DNA from: Arcuatula senhousia
Taxonomy: Eukaryota > Mollusca > Bivalvia > Mytilida > Mytilidae
Length of the DNA stretch: 64,000 nucleotides
Direction: 5' to 3'
Assembly (NCBI GenBank): GCA_963971305.1
Contig: OZ020307.1
Location: 56,107,702 to 56,171,701, forward strand
Positions 34,580 through 46,015 of this stretch are shown one piece after another. The translations under genes were made by a program, and so were the position numbers. Under the pieces are notes generated by a model. The model worked only from the letters and a program-made list of their open reading frames with translations. It made no database searches and was not told the DNA's origin. Position 1 is the first letter of the stretch; each line of letters opens with the position of its first letter.

Positions 34580-36313
34580 ATAGACTAGAGAGGTTTTAAG
34601 GTTCGTCAGCTACATGTAGTTCTAGAAAATTAGATCTACAGGAAACCTGATGAGACAGAACAATGATCTTATAAGACACAATTCCACTGACAATTCACGT
34701 TCTATTATTACATCCCTAAAGCTACTTTTCGGTTAAGCTATCCCAGCTTAAAATATTGTACAACTAGCAAATCAAACAAGTACAACTCAGAAAAAAACAA
34801 CGATTTGAAAAGTTATATATCACTGTTTACCATAATAGCATTAAGTGACAAGTTGAGAGCAATATTGATAGTTCTGCCTAAAAACGAATTTAAGATTGTT
34901 CCGAGAAGTACTTAGAATTGCAAATTAACTCACAGAAGAACAATTGATCTTAGCAATTTCAAATTGAACTTTTAATAAGGCAGTATACATGTTAAACCCA
35001 ATGGAAAATTTTACTCTTCAATTCCGACCAGTTCCTCTCCGAGATGCAAGACGATCACTGTTCCAGCAAAAACAAACGTCTTAGTACGAGCAGCTAACGT
35101 ACATTGGCGGAACAAGCCCCTTGTGTCATGGGCTGGATGACCCTTGGTATATAGAAAGTACTAATATTCGCTGCAGAGGGGCATTCCCCTTAGTCAAGAC
35201 TATAAAATCCCATCAGTCTGTAACTCTTATGTGGTTAAAATGATTTTATTTTTATGTTGATTAGGGTATGTATATTAATCATTTTTACCTTTTTCTGTAT
35301 TTTTTTATTGTCTTTGCCTTAAATAACCACAATAGGAATTGTATATTAAGTTCAATAAAATAAACTTGAATCTATCTATTAAATAAATCAAAAGACTTTA
35401 AGGTCAAGAATGAAATATATACTCAATATTTTGATTTGATGAGCTTTGATAAGCGCTTCAATGGAAAAAGTTTTATTTGTTCAGGAATCAAATTGTTCGA
35501 ATATTGCTTTACTTGTGTTTAAATTGATAATACATGTATGTAGTGAATTCCTGTACTATTATTTGGCTGATTCAAAATAAGTCGTATATATATATAACCA
35601 ATTTAAATCAGTAGAAAATTAAAAGTAACAAATTAAAAACTTTTTTGACAGGAAATTTCAATTCAATGTTTAGACCTTTGGCAATGGGAGAAACTACAGA
35701 AACGGTCATAAAAAATTTCCCTGGTACACTGTGTTTATAACTTTTCTTTTCTGATTTTTATTTTTTTTACTTCTTCATTTTTTACTGTTCCTAACATGTA
35801 TTTAAGACATGCATGTATCTGTGACTATTTCAGGGTTGGATTTGAATAATGTGCATTTTATATAGTAGACATAGACCTGTATATTAAACATACAGGTCTA
35901 TGCATGGTATAGACCATGGGCCAATCGCAGAACCCCTACTGGCCTCGTTGAAGGCTGTTGGCGGTTGTCCATTGTGGTTTATCTGAATCGTCGCTTGATT
36001 GTGGGCTGTGTCCGCGTACACTTATTCCACATCTCATTATTTTTAATTATTGTCAGAATCAATATAAAGATAATGTAAAAAACAAAAACAAAATTTTCAT
36101 GTCTTTTTCTTTTCAAGTAAATTTTGAGATTCAAGTTTAACTTTGGTTAAAAAAGTAGATTTATTCTCATAAACTATGCTGATATTTAATACATGAACAT
36201 CGATTTTTTTTAATCGAAAGATGCAGATCTTCAGGTCTTTTAAGGTTCAATTTCAGGTCTTTAGCATGCCCCGTCCTCGACTCTACTTTCACTTTCACTT
36301 TTATTTTTTTCAG
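34580..36313. other. No coding exon seen; upstream region of the gene
   Basis: AT-rich. TATATATATATA at 35588. A CTTTTTTTTATTTTTTTCAG-like tract ends at AG 36312-36313 and could be the acceptor of a 5' UTR intron for the gene that starts at 36364. A block at 35990-36040 (TGTGTCCGCGTACACTTATT CCACATCTCA) recurs at 53540-53575, so part of this stretch is an old repeat. No promoter element can be named with confidence. Confidence 0.4.
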
Positions 36314-36363
36314 CGGTTTGAGTAAAAATTTGTATTTTCCCCTCCTGTTAGTGAAAACAACAC

Positions 36364-36767
36364 ATGGCGAGACATTCATCATTACCAGACTTACACAAGT
36401 TCTCTCTATCTCGTTTAGATGAAAGGGAAGAAATCAGAGAAAAATCACTGGCATTCAAGGAAATATCTGAAAGAAACGAAGGAGGACAAAAATTACCCCT
36501 TTTCTACAGACAGGTTTCGAGTTGGGAGAGGGGAACGGTCGAGGAAGTATTTCATATTTACTATGCCAACTCCTTTTGTGAGAGTCCCTCAGATATTCTG
36601 AATAGATTAACTGTTGATGAGTTAACTGATGAACAAAACAATTACTTCACAACGATTCAGAGATACCTTCATTTTGACACTGATGTAAATGAACTACATT
36701 TGTTTGGTGACAGGGTTGTGTTAAAATTGAAAACTAAACTTGAAGAACTCGACAGTGAGCAAAAAGA
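36364..36767 (+). CDS. Coding exon 1 (residues 1-134 plus 2 bases)
   Basis: Begins at the first ATG of the open frame. The donor after 36767 is GTAAGA. A fully open frame continues only one codon past the splice site before a stop, which supports splicing here. Confidence 0.85.
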
Positions 36768-39700
36768 GTAAGACATTGTCACATAATGTTGTTTTGAAAC
36801 TGTTAAATCCAAGACTGTTGAAAGTTTTGATGAGCTACGTCACATACGTGGGTGAGATTTGCCCAAAAATTGAGCATGTTGAAAGATCGAAGTAAAAAGT
36901 TAAAAAATGAAAGAAATTTGTCACCAAATTGGTGACAAGGTGAATGAGTCTCACGAGTTGCATGACACTTAATAGATCTGTTAATAAATCATCAGCTTAT
37001 TTTCAATGGCTGATTCTAACAGCCTTTAGTTAAGCCAAATTATTATGTAGTACACCAGACCTTATTTATTAGACAACATAATTTGTCTAGCATGTGAACA
37101 AAAAAAATTTCAGACCAACATTTTTAAAAATATTTATTATCATGATTATTGTAAAATTCTGGAACTCGATTATTTTTCGAATTTTTACATAATTATAATC
37201 TATGAACACATGTGCAGTAAATTTTTGTTATAGAAAAAAATGTCAGGCTTGTGGCGTGTGTGCATATAAATATTGTTTTGTTTTCTCAGCAACTACTAAT
37301 CACACCTCCTTGATATTAATTTGGTATACAGAATCCTTTTGCTCCCATAAAGTGGGATTCAATTTCAGGCTTGTTGCTCACCTACTTCCTGTCGAAAGAA
37401 TTTCAGCCATTTTTTACTGACAGAATTTCTGCATGTACATGTACATGTGTATATTTTTAGAGTATCTCCTTGAGTAAAATGCCACTACTAGGATTTGTCA
37501 CTAGCTTTACATGAATAACCTGCATTTTTGCCATTATTAAGGGAAGGACCATTTAATTTGAAAGGGGGGGTTTGGTTTTTATACCCCCCGCAAACAAAGT
37601 TTGGGGGGGTATATAGGAAACACCCTGTCTGTCTGTCCGTCTGTCTGTCTGTCCGTCTGTCCTTCTGTCCGTCCGTCTGTCCACAGAACTTGTAAGCGCA
37701 ACTCCTCCTAAACCGCTTGATGGATTTTGATGAAATTTGACATGAATGAAGTACATCATATGTAGATGTGCCTGAAGAATTTTCATTGCACTCTGACATC
37801 ATTCAGGGGAGATAATTGGACTTAGACTTTTTAAATACATTATTCAAAGGAAGACCCCGTAAGCGCAACTCCTCCTAAACCGCTTGATGGATTTTGATGA
37901 AACTTGACATGAATGAAGTACATCATATGTAGATGTGCATGAAGAATTTTCATTGCACTCTGACATCATTCAGGGGAGATAATTGGACTTTGACTTTTTG
38001 AATACATTATTCAATGGGAGACCCCGTAAGCGCAACTCCTCCTAAACCTTTTGATGGATTTTGACGAAACTTTACATGAAGGAAGTACATCATATGTAGA
38101 TGTGCATGAAGAATTTTCATTGCACTCTGACATCATTCAGGGGAGATAATTGGACTTGAGATTTGAGTCCAATATGAAGCGGGGGGTATCCTTTTGTGAG
38201 CTCGCTCACAGTATTACTTGTTTGTTTTGGTCAGAATTTTTTTTCCACGCATAGCGCGGAAAAAAATAGTATTTTTTGAAGGCATCGCGACATAATATTT
38301 TTTCCATTATTGACAGTATTTTATATGGCAAAAATCCTTCTTCAGAATTTTTTTTCTTACCCTAAGCTGCCAAAATATTTTTTTCATCAAAATTTATTTT
38401 CAGAATATTTTTTTAAGGAAAAAACCAAGGCCCCCCCCCCCTTCAAGTTAAATTGTCGGTCCCTAAGTTTGTTGTATACAATATATATAATATTTTTGAC
38501 TTCTTTTTTCAGATTTATAAAGAGAGCAGTACACAAATTCCTCATATCAATTATCAGACTTGCAGAGCAGTTAAAAAATTATGGAAATATTGCTAACATC
38601 TGTGATGGAGTTTACACTAAATTATTCTGTTCATTTGTTGATATGTGCTGTCTAGAATCTGTGTAAGTAGATTATTTTCCAGTATAATACATCTACTATA
38701 TTTGTACGCATCAGGGGCAGATTGAAAAATATTCAAATTGGGGGTTCCACAGAGGAATTTCAGTACTATTATATATATTACTTGGTTCCACTAACATGAC
38801 ATACAGTCAACCATTCATGTCCACCAAGGTGGAAAGGGGGGTGTTCCAAATTTTTGCCAACAATCTACATGAAAACAAAATGATCCCAACACCCAGAAAA
38901 CCCCACTCCTGGATCAGCCACTGCACATTTTAGTTCATTTCTTCATGTAACTACCAGTGACAGATCCAGAATTTCGAAATGGGGGGGGGGGGGACTTTTG
39001 TCATGCTTTTCAATGATTTCCCATATATCCAACCAAGTCTTTCCATCAAAAGGGAGGAGTCGCGGCCCCTTCTATATTTAAGCTTCTGGCTTATGCAACA
39101 AGAGCAGATGGACAGTGTTCTCCCTAGGCCCATATAGCACTGTGGTACCACTGTGCTATATTTTTTACCACAGTGCTATCTTGTAAAGATTTATAATAGA
39201 ATGTGTTAGGACCACAGTGCTATAATTTTCAGGAAACCATGTTTTTACTGATTACCACAGTGCTATTTAAAATTTCTGGGGAGAACACTGGATGGAGGCT
39301 GTTAAAGTATGGTAACATGAAAGGAAATTACAGGAAAAAATTTCACTGTTTTAAATAGGAAAAAAAAGTCTAAGGAAATAAAGTCAAAATTTATACTCAA
39401 ATTTCTATTGAATTTGGTTTTTTCACAAGTTTTGAACTGTCGATTATCCTGGTCATTTCATTTTCTTTATATTATAAAAAGTCAGAGAAAAAGTTATTCA
39501 GAAATACTTTTAATCCTAATAACCAATCATAAATGAGTAGAGAATAATCATGATAATAATAAATCACTTTAAGAATAGATTTGCTCTAGAAAAACAAGTC
39601 AATACTGAGTTTTTGAGATTACATATGTTAGAAGTACCATTATATACTTTTACTAAAGACCTGTAAACATATATTCTCATAAAAGTTTTATGTATTTACA

Positions 39701-41389
39701 AAATTTTTGACAGAACATCATGTACATTTTTAGGTTTATGTCAGATATCTTTTTTTTCAGATTAACATGTAAAACAGTACGATCCATTTGGAAGAATTTA
39801 AGAGGTATAAACAAAGTTGTGTCGGAACCAGACATTCGATTGTACAAATATGGAGTAACAACTGAATCTTCTAGAGATACCAAAACAGTGGTGTCTGTTG
39901 TAAAGGTAAAGTAAACCATACTGACATATTATTTTTAACTCACCTTGAGAAAGTAAGGGGGGGCTAAAGTGACACCCCCATGTTGTGGCTGCATCCTCTT
40001 ACAGAAAAATGGTTCAGGTCCATACCCAATTACTGACAAGTGCCACATCAACCGTATTGATCTGGTAGATGCACCTTGTGATTCTTAGCACAATGCATGC
40101 TTCAGAAACTGATCTACATTTTTTGCATGAATGGCCACTTACAGAAGAATGGTTAAAGGATGTAAAGCACAATTCATGCTTCAGATACTGACTGTGACCT
40201 ACATTTTTTGCATGAAAGGCCACTTACAGAAGAATGGTTAAAGTCCATTCCCTTTTACAGACAAGTGCCACATCAACCATATTGACCAGTATGGCAGGTG
40301 CACTTAGTGATGATAAGCACAATGCATGCTTTTGATGCTGACTGTGACCTATATTTTTTGCATGAATGACCACTCAACAGAAGAATGGATTATTACATCC
40401 TTGATTACTGACAAGTGTCATATCAACCATATTGGAATGGTAGGTGCACCTAGTAAAGCTAAGCACAATTATTATTTTATCTTCTAAGTTTAAAAGTTAA
40501 AGGCCAACATGCCTCAAGGCCCATAACTCTTTAAACAATATTACTCCTTTCAGGTTAACAAAAACAGACATCACAGAGAGTTGGAATCTTCAGATTCTGA
40601 GGATGACAGTTATAGAAGCATGGACTCCATATCATCACTTAGTTCTGAAAATTCAGATTCAGCAAATGAAAAACCAAGAATAGCTTGGATTTTGAACAAA
40701 GAAGTATTGGGACAGCATGCTGGTGAGCTTTTGTTAGAAATGCACAAGTTTTGCCAGACAAGTGGGGATAGAACAGTCTATACCATGCCTGGAGTAATAG
40801 TTAAAGGCACAGAGGTAATTCTATATACTGATTATTATTCACCATGTTCATGGGCTACCAATTTTCTTAGTATTTTGTTGGTCAGCTCAACCATTCAAGC
40901 CCATTTTATGACAAATGATTTGGATTTTTTTTTAAGTTTCATGCCAAATAAACTTTGTACATATTTAACTTTGTTTTAATAAACATGATAAGGTTGTGCA
41001 TATTGGGATTTAGCAAGTTGAAAACTTGATATTGGTAAATTTTGATGATAGTTGTGAAAGATATTAGTTTAGCTATTAGAGTGAAGTTGCATTTGAACAA
41101 ATAATGAACAATTTTCCAGGTCCATCACACATCTACTTCCTGTTAACCGACTTTGTTTGCCGTGTGCAATGACATGAATTCCTGTCCCATAGAAACATTT
41201 CTTTTATTTCAGATATATTTTACTGTATTGGAAATGTCCAGCAGACATTACAAGAAACTTGAAACAAATGAAGAACTGGATGAAGGAGATAGGGCAGTGA
41301 TATACTATTCTAAACCACATGATTTTCTGAAAGAAGAATATAGAAATGTTTTAATTGCCAACTTTTTAAAGATGAACAACATTAAGTAA
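36364..41389 (+). CDS. Five-exon gene, unknown protein of 378 residues
   Basis: Coding exons are 36364-36767, 38513-38662, 39761-39905, 40554-40814 and 41213-41389 (1137 bases). Every intron begins GT and ends AG with a pyrimidine tract, and the frame holds through phases 2, 2, 0, 0. Residues 1-135 are charged and helical, 136-185 a likely amphipathic helix pair with several Cys, 186-233 mixed, 244-272 a Ser/Asp/Glu-rich linker, and 273-378 an alpha/beta-looking domain. There is no signal peptide or membrane segment, so it is probably cytosolic or nuclear. The order 'SEPD' (206-209), a hydrophobic strand ending VVK (231-233), the GELLLEM helix (290-296) and GVIVKGTEIYF (313-323) loosely recalls PD-(D/E)xK nuclease-like folds, but the D/E of the motif is Val. 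The product is unrecognised and this likeness is inference. The ATG has G at +4. Confidence 0.85.
37238..37415. repeat. Repeat fragment in intron 1 (CTCAGCAACTACTAATCACA)
   Basis: The phrase TTTTCTCAGCAACTACTAAT, then CACACCTCCTTGATATTAAT, and the CTACTTCCTGTCGA end are shared with 54190-54235, the reverse of 58640-58680, and the core units at 50880-51190. It is a solitary core unit of the ATACCCC-type elements. Confidence 0.6.
37536..38466. mobile_element. GGGAC-type MITE in intron 1, split by another element
   Basis: The left part 37536-37580 (AAGGGAAGGACCATTTAATT, then TGAAAGGGGGGGTTTGG) and right part 38218-38466 (ending CCCCCTTCAAGTTAAATTGT, then CGGTCCCTAA) form one MITE. They are separated by the ATACCCCCCGC element at 37581-38217. 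The interior blocks CAGAATTTTTTTTCC and AAATCCTTCTTCAGAATTTT match the intact copy at 19761. Confidence 0.75.
37581..38217. mobile_element. Hairpin-ended tandem-core element (ATACCCCCCGC ends)
   Basis: The left end ATACCCCCCGC (37581-37591) and right end GCGGGGGGTAT (38179-38189) are exact inverted repeats. The left end also folds with TTGGGGGGGTATAT. After the right repeat there is a second hairpin (TGTGAGC/GCTCACA, 38195-38210). A TGTCTGTCCGTC microsatellite follows the left end (37626-37682). The core is three units of about 158 bases (GTAAGCGCAACTCCTCC, GATGGATTTTGATGAAA, GAAGTACATCATATGTAGAT, CATCATTCAGGGGAGATAAT). It sits inside the MITE, so it is the younger insertion. Pearl/CvE-like. 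Confidence 0.8.
38513..38662 (+). CDS. Coding exon 2 (residues 135-185, both edge codons split)
   Basis: Acceptor TTCTTTTTTCAG, donor GTAAGT. Encodes a helical, Cys-containing segment. Frame matches exon 1. Confidence 0.85.
39113..39290. mobile_element. 178-bp MITE in intron 2 with GATGGA duplication
   Basis: The ends CAGTGTTCTCCC and GGGAGAACACTG are exact inverted repeats, flanked by GATGGA at 39107-39112 and 39291-39296. Inside, ACCACAGTGCTAT occurs four times plus one inverted copy near the left end (ATAGCACTGTGGT). Superfamily unknown; a 6-bp duplication is unusual for hAT (8) or Tc1 (TA). Confidence 0.75.
39761..39905 (+). CDS. Coding exon 3 (residues 186-233)
   Basis: Acceptor TCTTTTTTTTCAG, donor GTAAAG after AAG. 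Phase 0 at its 3' end. Carries the SEPD and VVSVVK motifs. Confidence 0.85.
39937..40480. repeat. Tandem-core repeat in intron 3, right end missing
   Basis: Starts AACTCACCTTGAGAAAGTAA with a weak CCTT/AAGG hairpin. The core has three to four units of about 115 bases (ACTGACAAGTGCCACATCAA, TGGTAGGTGCACCT, GCACAATGCATGCTTC, GACTGTGACCTATATTTTTTG). Sister of 45297-46015. The right terminus is not found before exon 4. Confidence 0.7.
40554..40814 (+). CDS. Coding exon 4 (residues 234-320)
   Basis: Acceptor CTCCTTTCAG, donor GTAATT after GAG, phase 0 on both sides. Encodes the Ser/acidic linker (residues 244-272) and the LGQHAGELLLEMHKF helix. Confidence 0.85.
41213..41389 (+). CDS. Coding exon 5 (residues 321-378 and stop)
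   Basis: Acceptor CTTTTATTTCAG. The frame ends at TAA 41387-41389. The stop overlaps a possible donor (AA|GTAATT at 41386, the same hexamer used by exon 4). If that donor is used, the next exon at 43883 supplies one further residue (Ile) and a TAG at 43887-43889. Confidence 0.8.
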   Translation: MYFTVLEMSSRHYKKLETNEELDEGDRAVIYYSKPHDFLKEEYRNVLIANFLKMNNIK

Positions 41390-41684
41390 TTGTTAACTTA
41401 TACAGGGACATAGTTCTATATGCTGTAATATCTAAAATGGTTTATACATGTAACTCAACCTTCAAATTTAATAGGAACTGTATCTTTGTCCTGTTTGTCT
41501 GTCAGTCAGTCCCAAGCAGGCCTTTATTTTTTTTCTTATTATCAGCTCTTCTTTTCCTAATAGAATAACAACACTACTATTTTGGTAAAATTTCTTTTAA
41601 TTTGAAAATGTCCCTGTTGCATAAGTGTTAGATCAAGAGAAAAAAGATGAGCTACATCTATAACAAGACCAATCGATGTCCGGC

Positions 41685-43182
41685 CCTGCGTCGCACGGCA
41701 AAACGTTGAACCCTGTACGTTCTAGGCCCAATATGGACAGTCAAAATATTTTGACACTTGCATCCTATGGTGGACTTACAAAGCAATATTTGTCACATGC
41801 CACCCAATATTGTAGAAATAGACAAAAAAAAATAGTTTCTATTTTTTTCCCCTTTTGGTCCCCTGATTGCTAAACAGAAAAGGTGGGTCAAGAAAAAATT
41901 GTATCCTCCATTTTGTATCCAATATATGACCAAAATTAACTTGTAAAAAAAATTTTCTAATTCAGACCATAAATAAAAAATGTCACATTTTTGCCCCTTT
42001 TGGGCCCCTTGTTCCTAAACAAAAAGAGAGGGGACCCCAAAATCATCCCCACCCTTTAGTTTATGGTGAGTAACACTACTGTAAAGTTTCATAGCATTTG
42101 GTCAACCAAAACAAGTTATTGTGGAAACAAATAAAACAGTTGCTTTTTTGGCCCCTTTAGGACCCTTAGTTTCTAAACGAAAAAAGAGGGGACACCCAAA
42201 ATCAGCCCAACCCGTCCTTTTATGGTAAGTAACATTACTGTAAAGTTTCATAGCATTTGGTAAAACAGAACAAAAGTTATTGTGGAAAAAATTTAAAAAG
42301 TCGTTTTTTTGGCCCCACTTTGGGCCTCTAATTTCTAAACGAAAAAAGAGGGGACACCCAAAATCAGCCCAACCCTTCCTTTTACGGTAAGTATCATTAG
42401 TGTAAAATTTCTTAGCATTTGGTCAACCAGAACAAAAGTTATTGTGGAAAAAAAATAAAGAGTAGCTTTTTTGGCCCCTTTTGGGCCCCTAATTTCTAAA
42501 CGAAAAAAGAGGGGACACCCAAAATCAGCCCAACCCGTCCTTTTATGGTAAGTAACATTACTGTAAAGTTTCATAGCATTTGGTAAAACAGAACAAAAGT
42601 TATTGTGGAAAAAATTTAAAAAGTCGTTTTTTTGGCCCCACTTTGGGCCTCTAATTTCTAAACGAAAAAAGAGGGGACACCCAAAATCAGCCCAACCCTT
42701 CCTTTTACGGTAAGTATCATTAGTGTAAAATTTCTTAGCATTTGGTCAACCAGAACAAAAGTTATTGTGGAAAAAAAATAAAGAGTAGCTTTTTTGGCCC
42801 CTTTTGGGCCCCTAATTTCTAAACGAAAAAAGAGGGGACACCCAAAATCAGCCCAACCCTTCCTTTTATGGTAAGTAACTTTACTGTAAAGTTTCACAGC
42901 ATTTGGTTGACCAGTACAAAAGTTATTGTGGAAAAAAATTAAAAAGTCGCTTTTTTGGCCCCTTTTGGGCCCCTAATTTCTAAACGAAATTATAAAATGA
43001 CTCCAAAAGGGGAGGTGCACATCTTCAATATATCTGTAATCACTGTGTAAAATTTCAAAAAGATCTAGTGTTTGGTTTTTGAGATTCAGATTACAGAAGA
43101 CAGGCACCCCATAGCGGGACGGACGGACAGATGGACGGACGGACCCGACTACTAGACCTGCTTTTGCCTTCGGCGACGCAGG
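41685..43182. mobile_element. Hairpin-ended tandem-core element (CCTGCGTCGC ends)
   Basis: The left end CCTGCGTCGCACGGCAAAA and right end TTTTGCCTTCGGCGACGCAGG are inverted copies (10 bp exact, about 18 with gaps). A GGACGGACGGACAGATGGAC microsatellite lies at 43119-43143. The core is about seven units of about 161 bases (TTTGGCCCCTTTTGGGCCCC, TAATTTCTAAACGAAAAAAG, AGGGGACACCCAAAATCAGC, TTTATGGTAAGTAACATTAC, TAGCATTTGGTCAACCAGAA). Two adjacent units are duplicated as a 323-bp block (42335 onward and 42658 onward). Lies downstream of exon 5, probably in the last intron or 3' region. Confidence 0.8.
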
Positions 43183-43882
43183 TAAAAACACTGTTTGCCG
43201 GCACTTTTGCATTAAGCATTGTATAGAATAAAAGACATCTGCAAAATTTCAACGTTGGATCAGATATTTTTTGTGACTTCTTATCTGTTGGTTGTTTAAA
43301 TAAACTTTAAATTTTGAGGAAAAAAACAGAAAAAAATCATATAAATAACCTTAATTTTTCCGATAATCGTAAGTTACAATTAAGCCTTACAAATAGCCTT
43401 ATTTTTCAAAAAATATTGCTTGAAAGCCAGTTACCATTCCATTGAAGGACCATTTAATCTTGATATTAGGATGTTTTATATGAGATTTCAGTCTATGAAG
43501 ACACTTTTCGGACAGGGGAGTAATTATCATCGCAAAATCTTGATCCCTTCAACAGTTTATAACACTGTAAACTGTTTCATGTTTTTTCTAACTTTTAAAT
43601 GTCCAGATACTATTTCATGAATAAGTTTATATGTTAACTGTTTTGGTTTTGGGGTCAATAGTTCAAAGTTCATTAGTACAAACATATACATATTTTTCGT
43701 TCTTGTTGAATTGCATCTAGGATAATCAATTAGATAAGGTTTATATTGAATCATTGAAATGGTATATGTAGTATACCAACAAGTCATGGTCTTCTTTGCT
43801 TCGACATTTTATACTGATAGAAAACCTTAAGTTTTGGTCTTGAAAATAAAATTAAACTTACATCAAATCTTTTGTATTGTAG
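43183..43882. other. No coding exon seen
   Basis: AT-rich; a GGACCATTTAATCTTGATAT fragment at 43448 may be a broken GGGAC MITE end. A pyrimidine tract ending TTTTGTATTGTAG at 43882 is the acceptor of the putative last exon. Confidence 0.45.
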
Positions 43883-44615
43883 AATCTAGATGGTTGATAT
43901 GAAGTGTTCCAGCAGACCAAATGTCCTGTTCATGTACTTCTCCTGACTGCTGGGAGATGGAGCAGCTGGAGAAGACTGGGTGGGCTGCCAGTTTCAAGTT
44001 CTGTCTTCAACAGTTTCAGACTATGATCATGTCATTTACAAAAAAAAATTATTAACTGGAAACAAGACTGTGTCAACTTTGAATGGTGAACTTGTCAAAA
44101 GATTTGAGGAGCCATTTTTGCCCAAATAGGATTGATAATCAGTATTTTATGAATATAAGGATGCAGGATAGTGTTGTTCCCTGAAAGGTGCTTTTTTGTT
44201 CCATGAGAAAATATCAAGCCCAACTAAGCATAGTATGCAAGTCATTGAGGTTATGTTCTACATGTATATCATTTGTGCTCCCTCTTTTTTCAACTTTAGA
44301 TATGCTTTAATGATTAACAGCACCTATCAGCTAGCTGGATGAAAAGATTACTAGAACTCGACATTTCGAAATGCATCTATGCAGTTATGAAGCACTGACA
44401 TTATATGAAGATGGAATGACAAGCATGGATGAATATAATTCTTTGTAATGTCGAAAATGAGAAAATAGATTTTACAGGAATTAAAGTTGTTCATTTGACA
44501 AATTAAATGAACTTAATTTTATAAGAAAATTTAGATTAGTTTGCCTCACATTTATCATTGTTTATTGTTGGCACAGGCCATCATCTGTAACAATAAAATA
44601 TCTTATTTTACAACT
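43883..44615 (+). other. Putative terminal, mostly 3' UTR exon of the five-exon gene
   Basis: Preceded by an acceptor-like TTGTATTGTAG. It would join the donor at 41386 in frame and stop after two codons (TAG at 43887). Its base composition is less AT-biased at 43890-44020 than the surrounding introns. A canonical AATAAA lies at 44592-44597. No transcript evidence is available. The alternative is that the message simply ends soon after 41389. Confidence 0.4.
44592..44597 (+). promoter_or_regulatory. Candidate polyadenylation signal AATAAA
   Basis: First well-placed AATAAA after the putative last exon begins. Cleavage would fall around 44610-44620. Predicted from sequence only. Confidence 0.35.
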
Positions 44616-44619
44616 GAGA

Positions 44620-45296
44620 TAATTAAACTAAAATATTTAGTTATTATTTTCTCAGTTTACAACAAGGAGGAATATTCATGAGGATTAAGTGGAGACACTT
44701 TATTTTAATGACCAATAAAAATAAGAATTTTGTTAGTGATATGATTGCGGCAAGTGGGAATTGTGACATTCGCAAGGATATGAAATAAAGAATAGCAAAA
44801 GTTCTATTTATGGGCATACAGGGACGCATGCAGGGACGGGGAGACACTGCCTTTACAATCTCTTCTGAAAATGTTGTTGGCTGATTGGTGTGTGTATGTC
44901 AGTGTTTACAACCTTTAGCGATGCACTTGGGCTATGTAGGGCAGTCAGTTTTAGGCAGTGGCTCTGAAAACACACGCGTACTGTAAGCTGAAAGACAGGT
45001 TTTGGGGCTATACACTATGTAGGTACACAGAATTATAATTACTTATTTTTCTAAAAAATGGAAAAAAGATATTAATTATATCGTTATTTTCAAAATTAAG
45101 GTTAGCTGAAACAGGGTTTTGGTCTATCGGTAGACATATTTTAATCAATGATATGTCGATGCTGAGATAATCAATTTTTTATACTCAGTAAAACTTAGTG
45201 AACAATACCAAAAAAAGATTTCGATTGTATATTGTATTCCCCGGAAAATAATCAAAGTACCAATATGGAAGAGCCAACTTTATTAATTTTTATTTT
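44620..45296. other. No gene seen
   Basis: Mixed-composition intergenic sequence, with no repeat ends recognised. Confidence 0.45.
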
Positions 45297-46015
45297 AGTT
45301 CACCTCACGAAAGTGAGGGGGGGGGGCTTATGTGATACTCCCGGCGTCAGGGTCGGTGGCAGCACCCACTTGCAGAAGAATGGTTAAGATCCATAACAAG
45401 CTTACTGACAAGTGCCACTTCAATGTTATTGGTATGGTAGGTGTACTTTGTGATGCTTAGCACAATGCATGCTTCGGATGCTGGCTGTGACCTATATTTT
45501 CTGCATGGATGACCACTAATGAGAAGAATGCTTAAGATCCATACACGCTTACTGACAAGTGCCACATCAATGATATTGGTATAGTAGGTGCACATAGTGA
45601 TGCTAGGCACAATGCATGCTGACTGTGACCTATATTTTCCGCATGGATTACCACTTTAACAGAAGAATGGTTAAAGTCCATTCCTGCTTACTGACGGCAA
45701 GTGCCATATCAATGATATTGGTATGATAGGTACACCTAGTGATGCTTAGCACAATACATGCTTCGGATGCTGGCTGTGAACTATATTTTCCGCATGGATG
45801 ACCACTTACAGAAGAATGGTTAAAGTCTTTACCCGCTTACCAACAAATACCATATCATCTAAAGTGGTATGGTAAGGTGCCCCTAGAGATGGGTAGCAAG
45901 ATGCATGCTTCAGATGCTGACTGTGACTTCTTTTTGCATGGACTGAGCACTTTAAATTTTAAAAAGCTAGTCAATTCCTCCCACTTAGTGACAATAATGC
46001 GCAACGAGGTGAGCT
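45297..46015. mobile_element. Hairpin-ended tandem-core element (AGTTCACCTC ends)
   Basis: The left end AGTTCACCTCAC folds (CCTCAC-GAAA-GTGAGG) and pairs with the right end GAGGTGAGCT (46006-46015) at 9 of 10 positions. The core has five units of about 120 bases with AGAAGAATGGTTAAAGTCCA, CTGACAAGTGCCACATCAA, GGTATGGTAGGTGCACCTAG and ATGCATGCTTCGGATGCTG. Same family as 39937-40480. Antisense frames follow the repeat and are not genes. Confidence 0.75.

Noticed and set aside
37488..37802. Antisense frames with Asp-Arg-Gln-Thr repeats
   Set aside because: They read through the TGTCTGTCCGTC microsatellite and the hairpin of the ATACCCCCCGC element.
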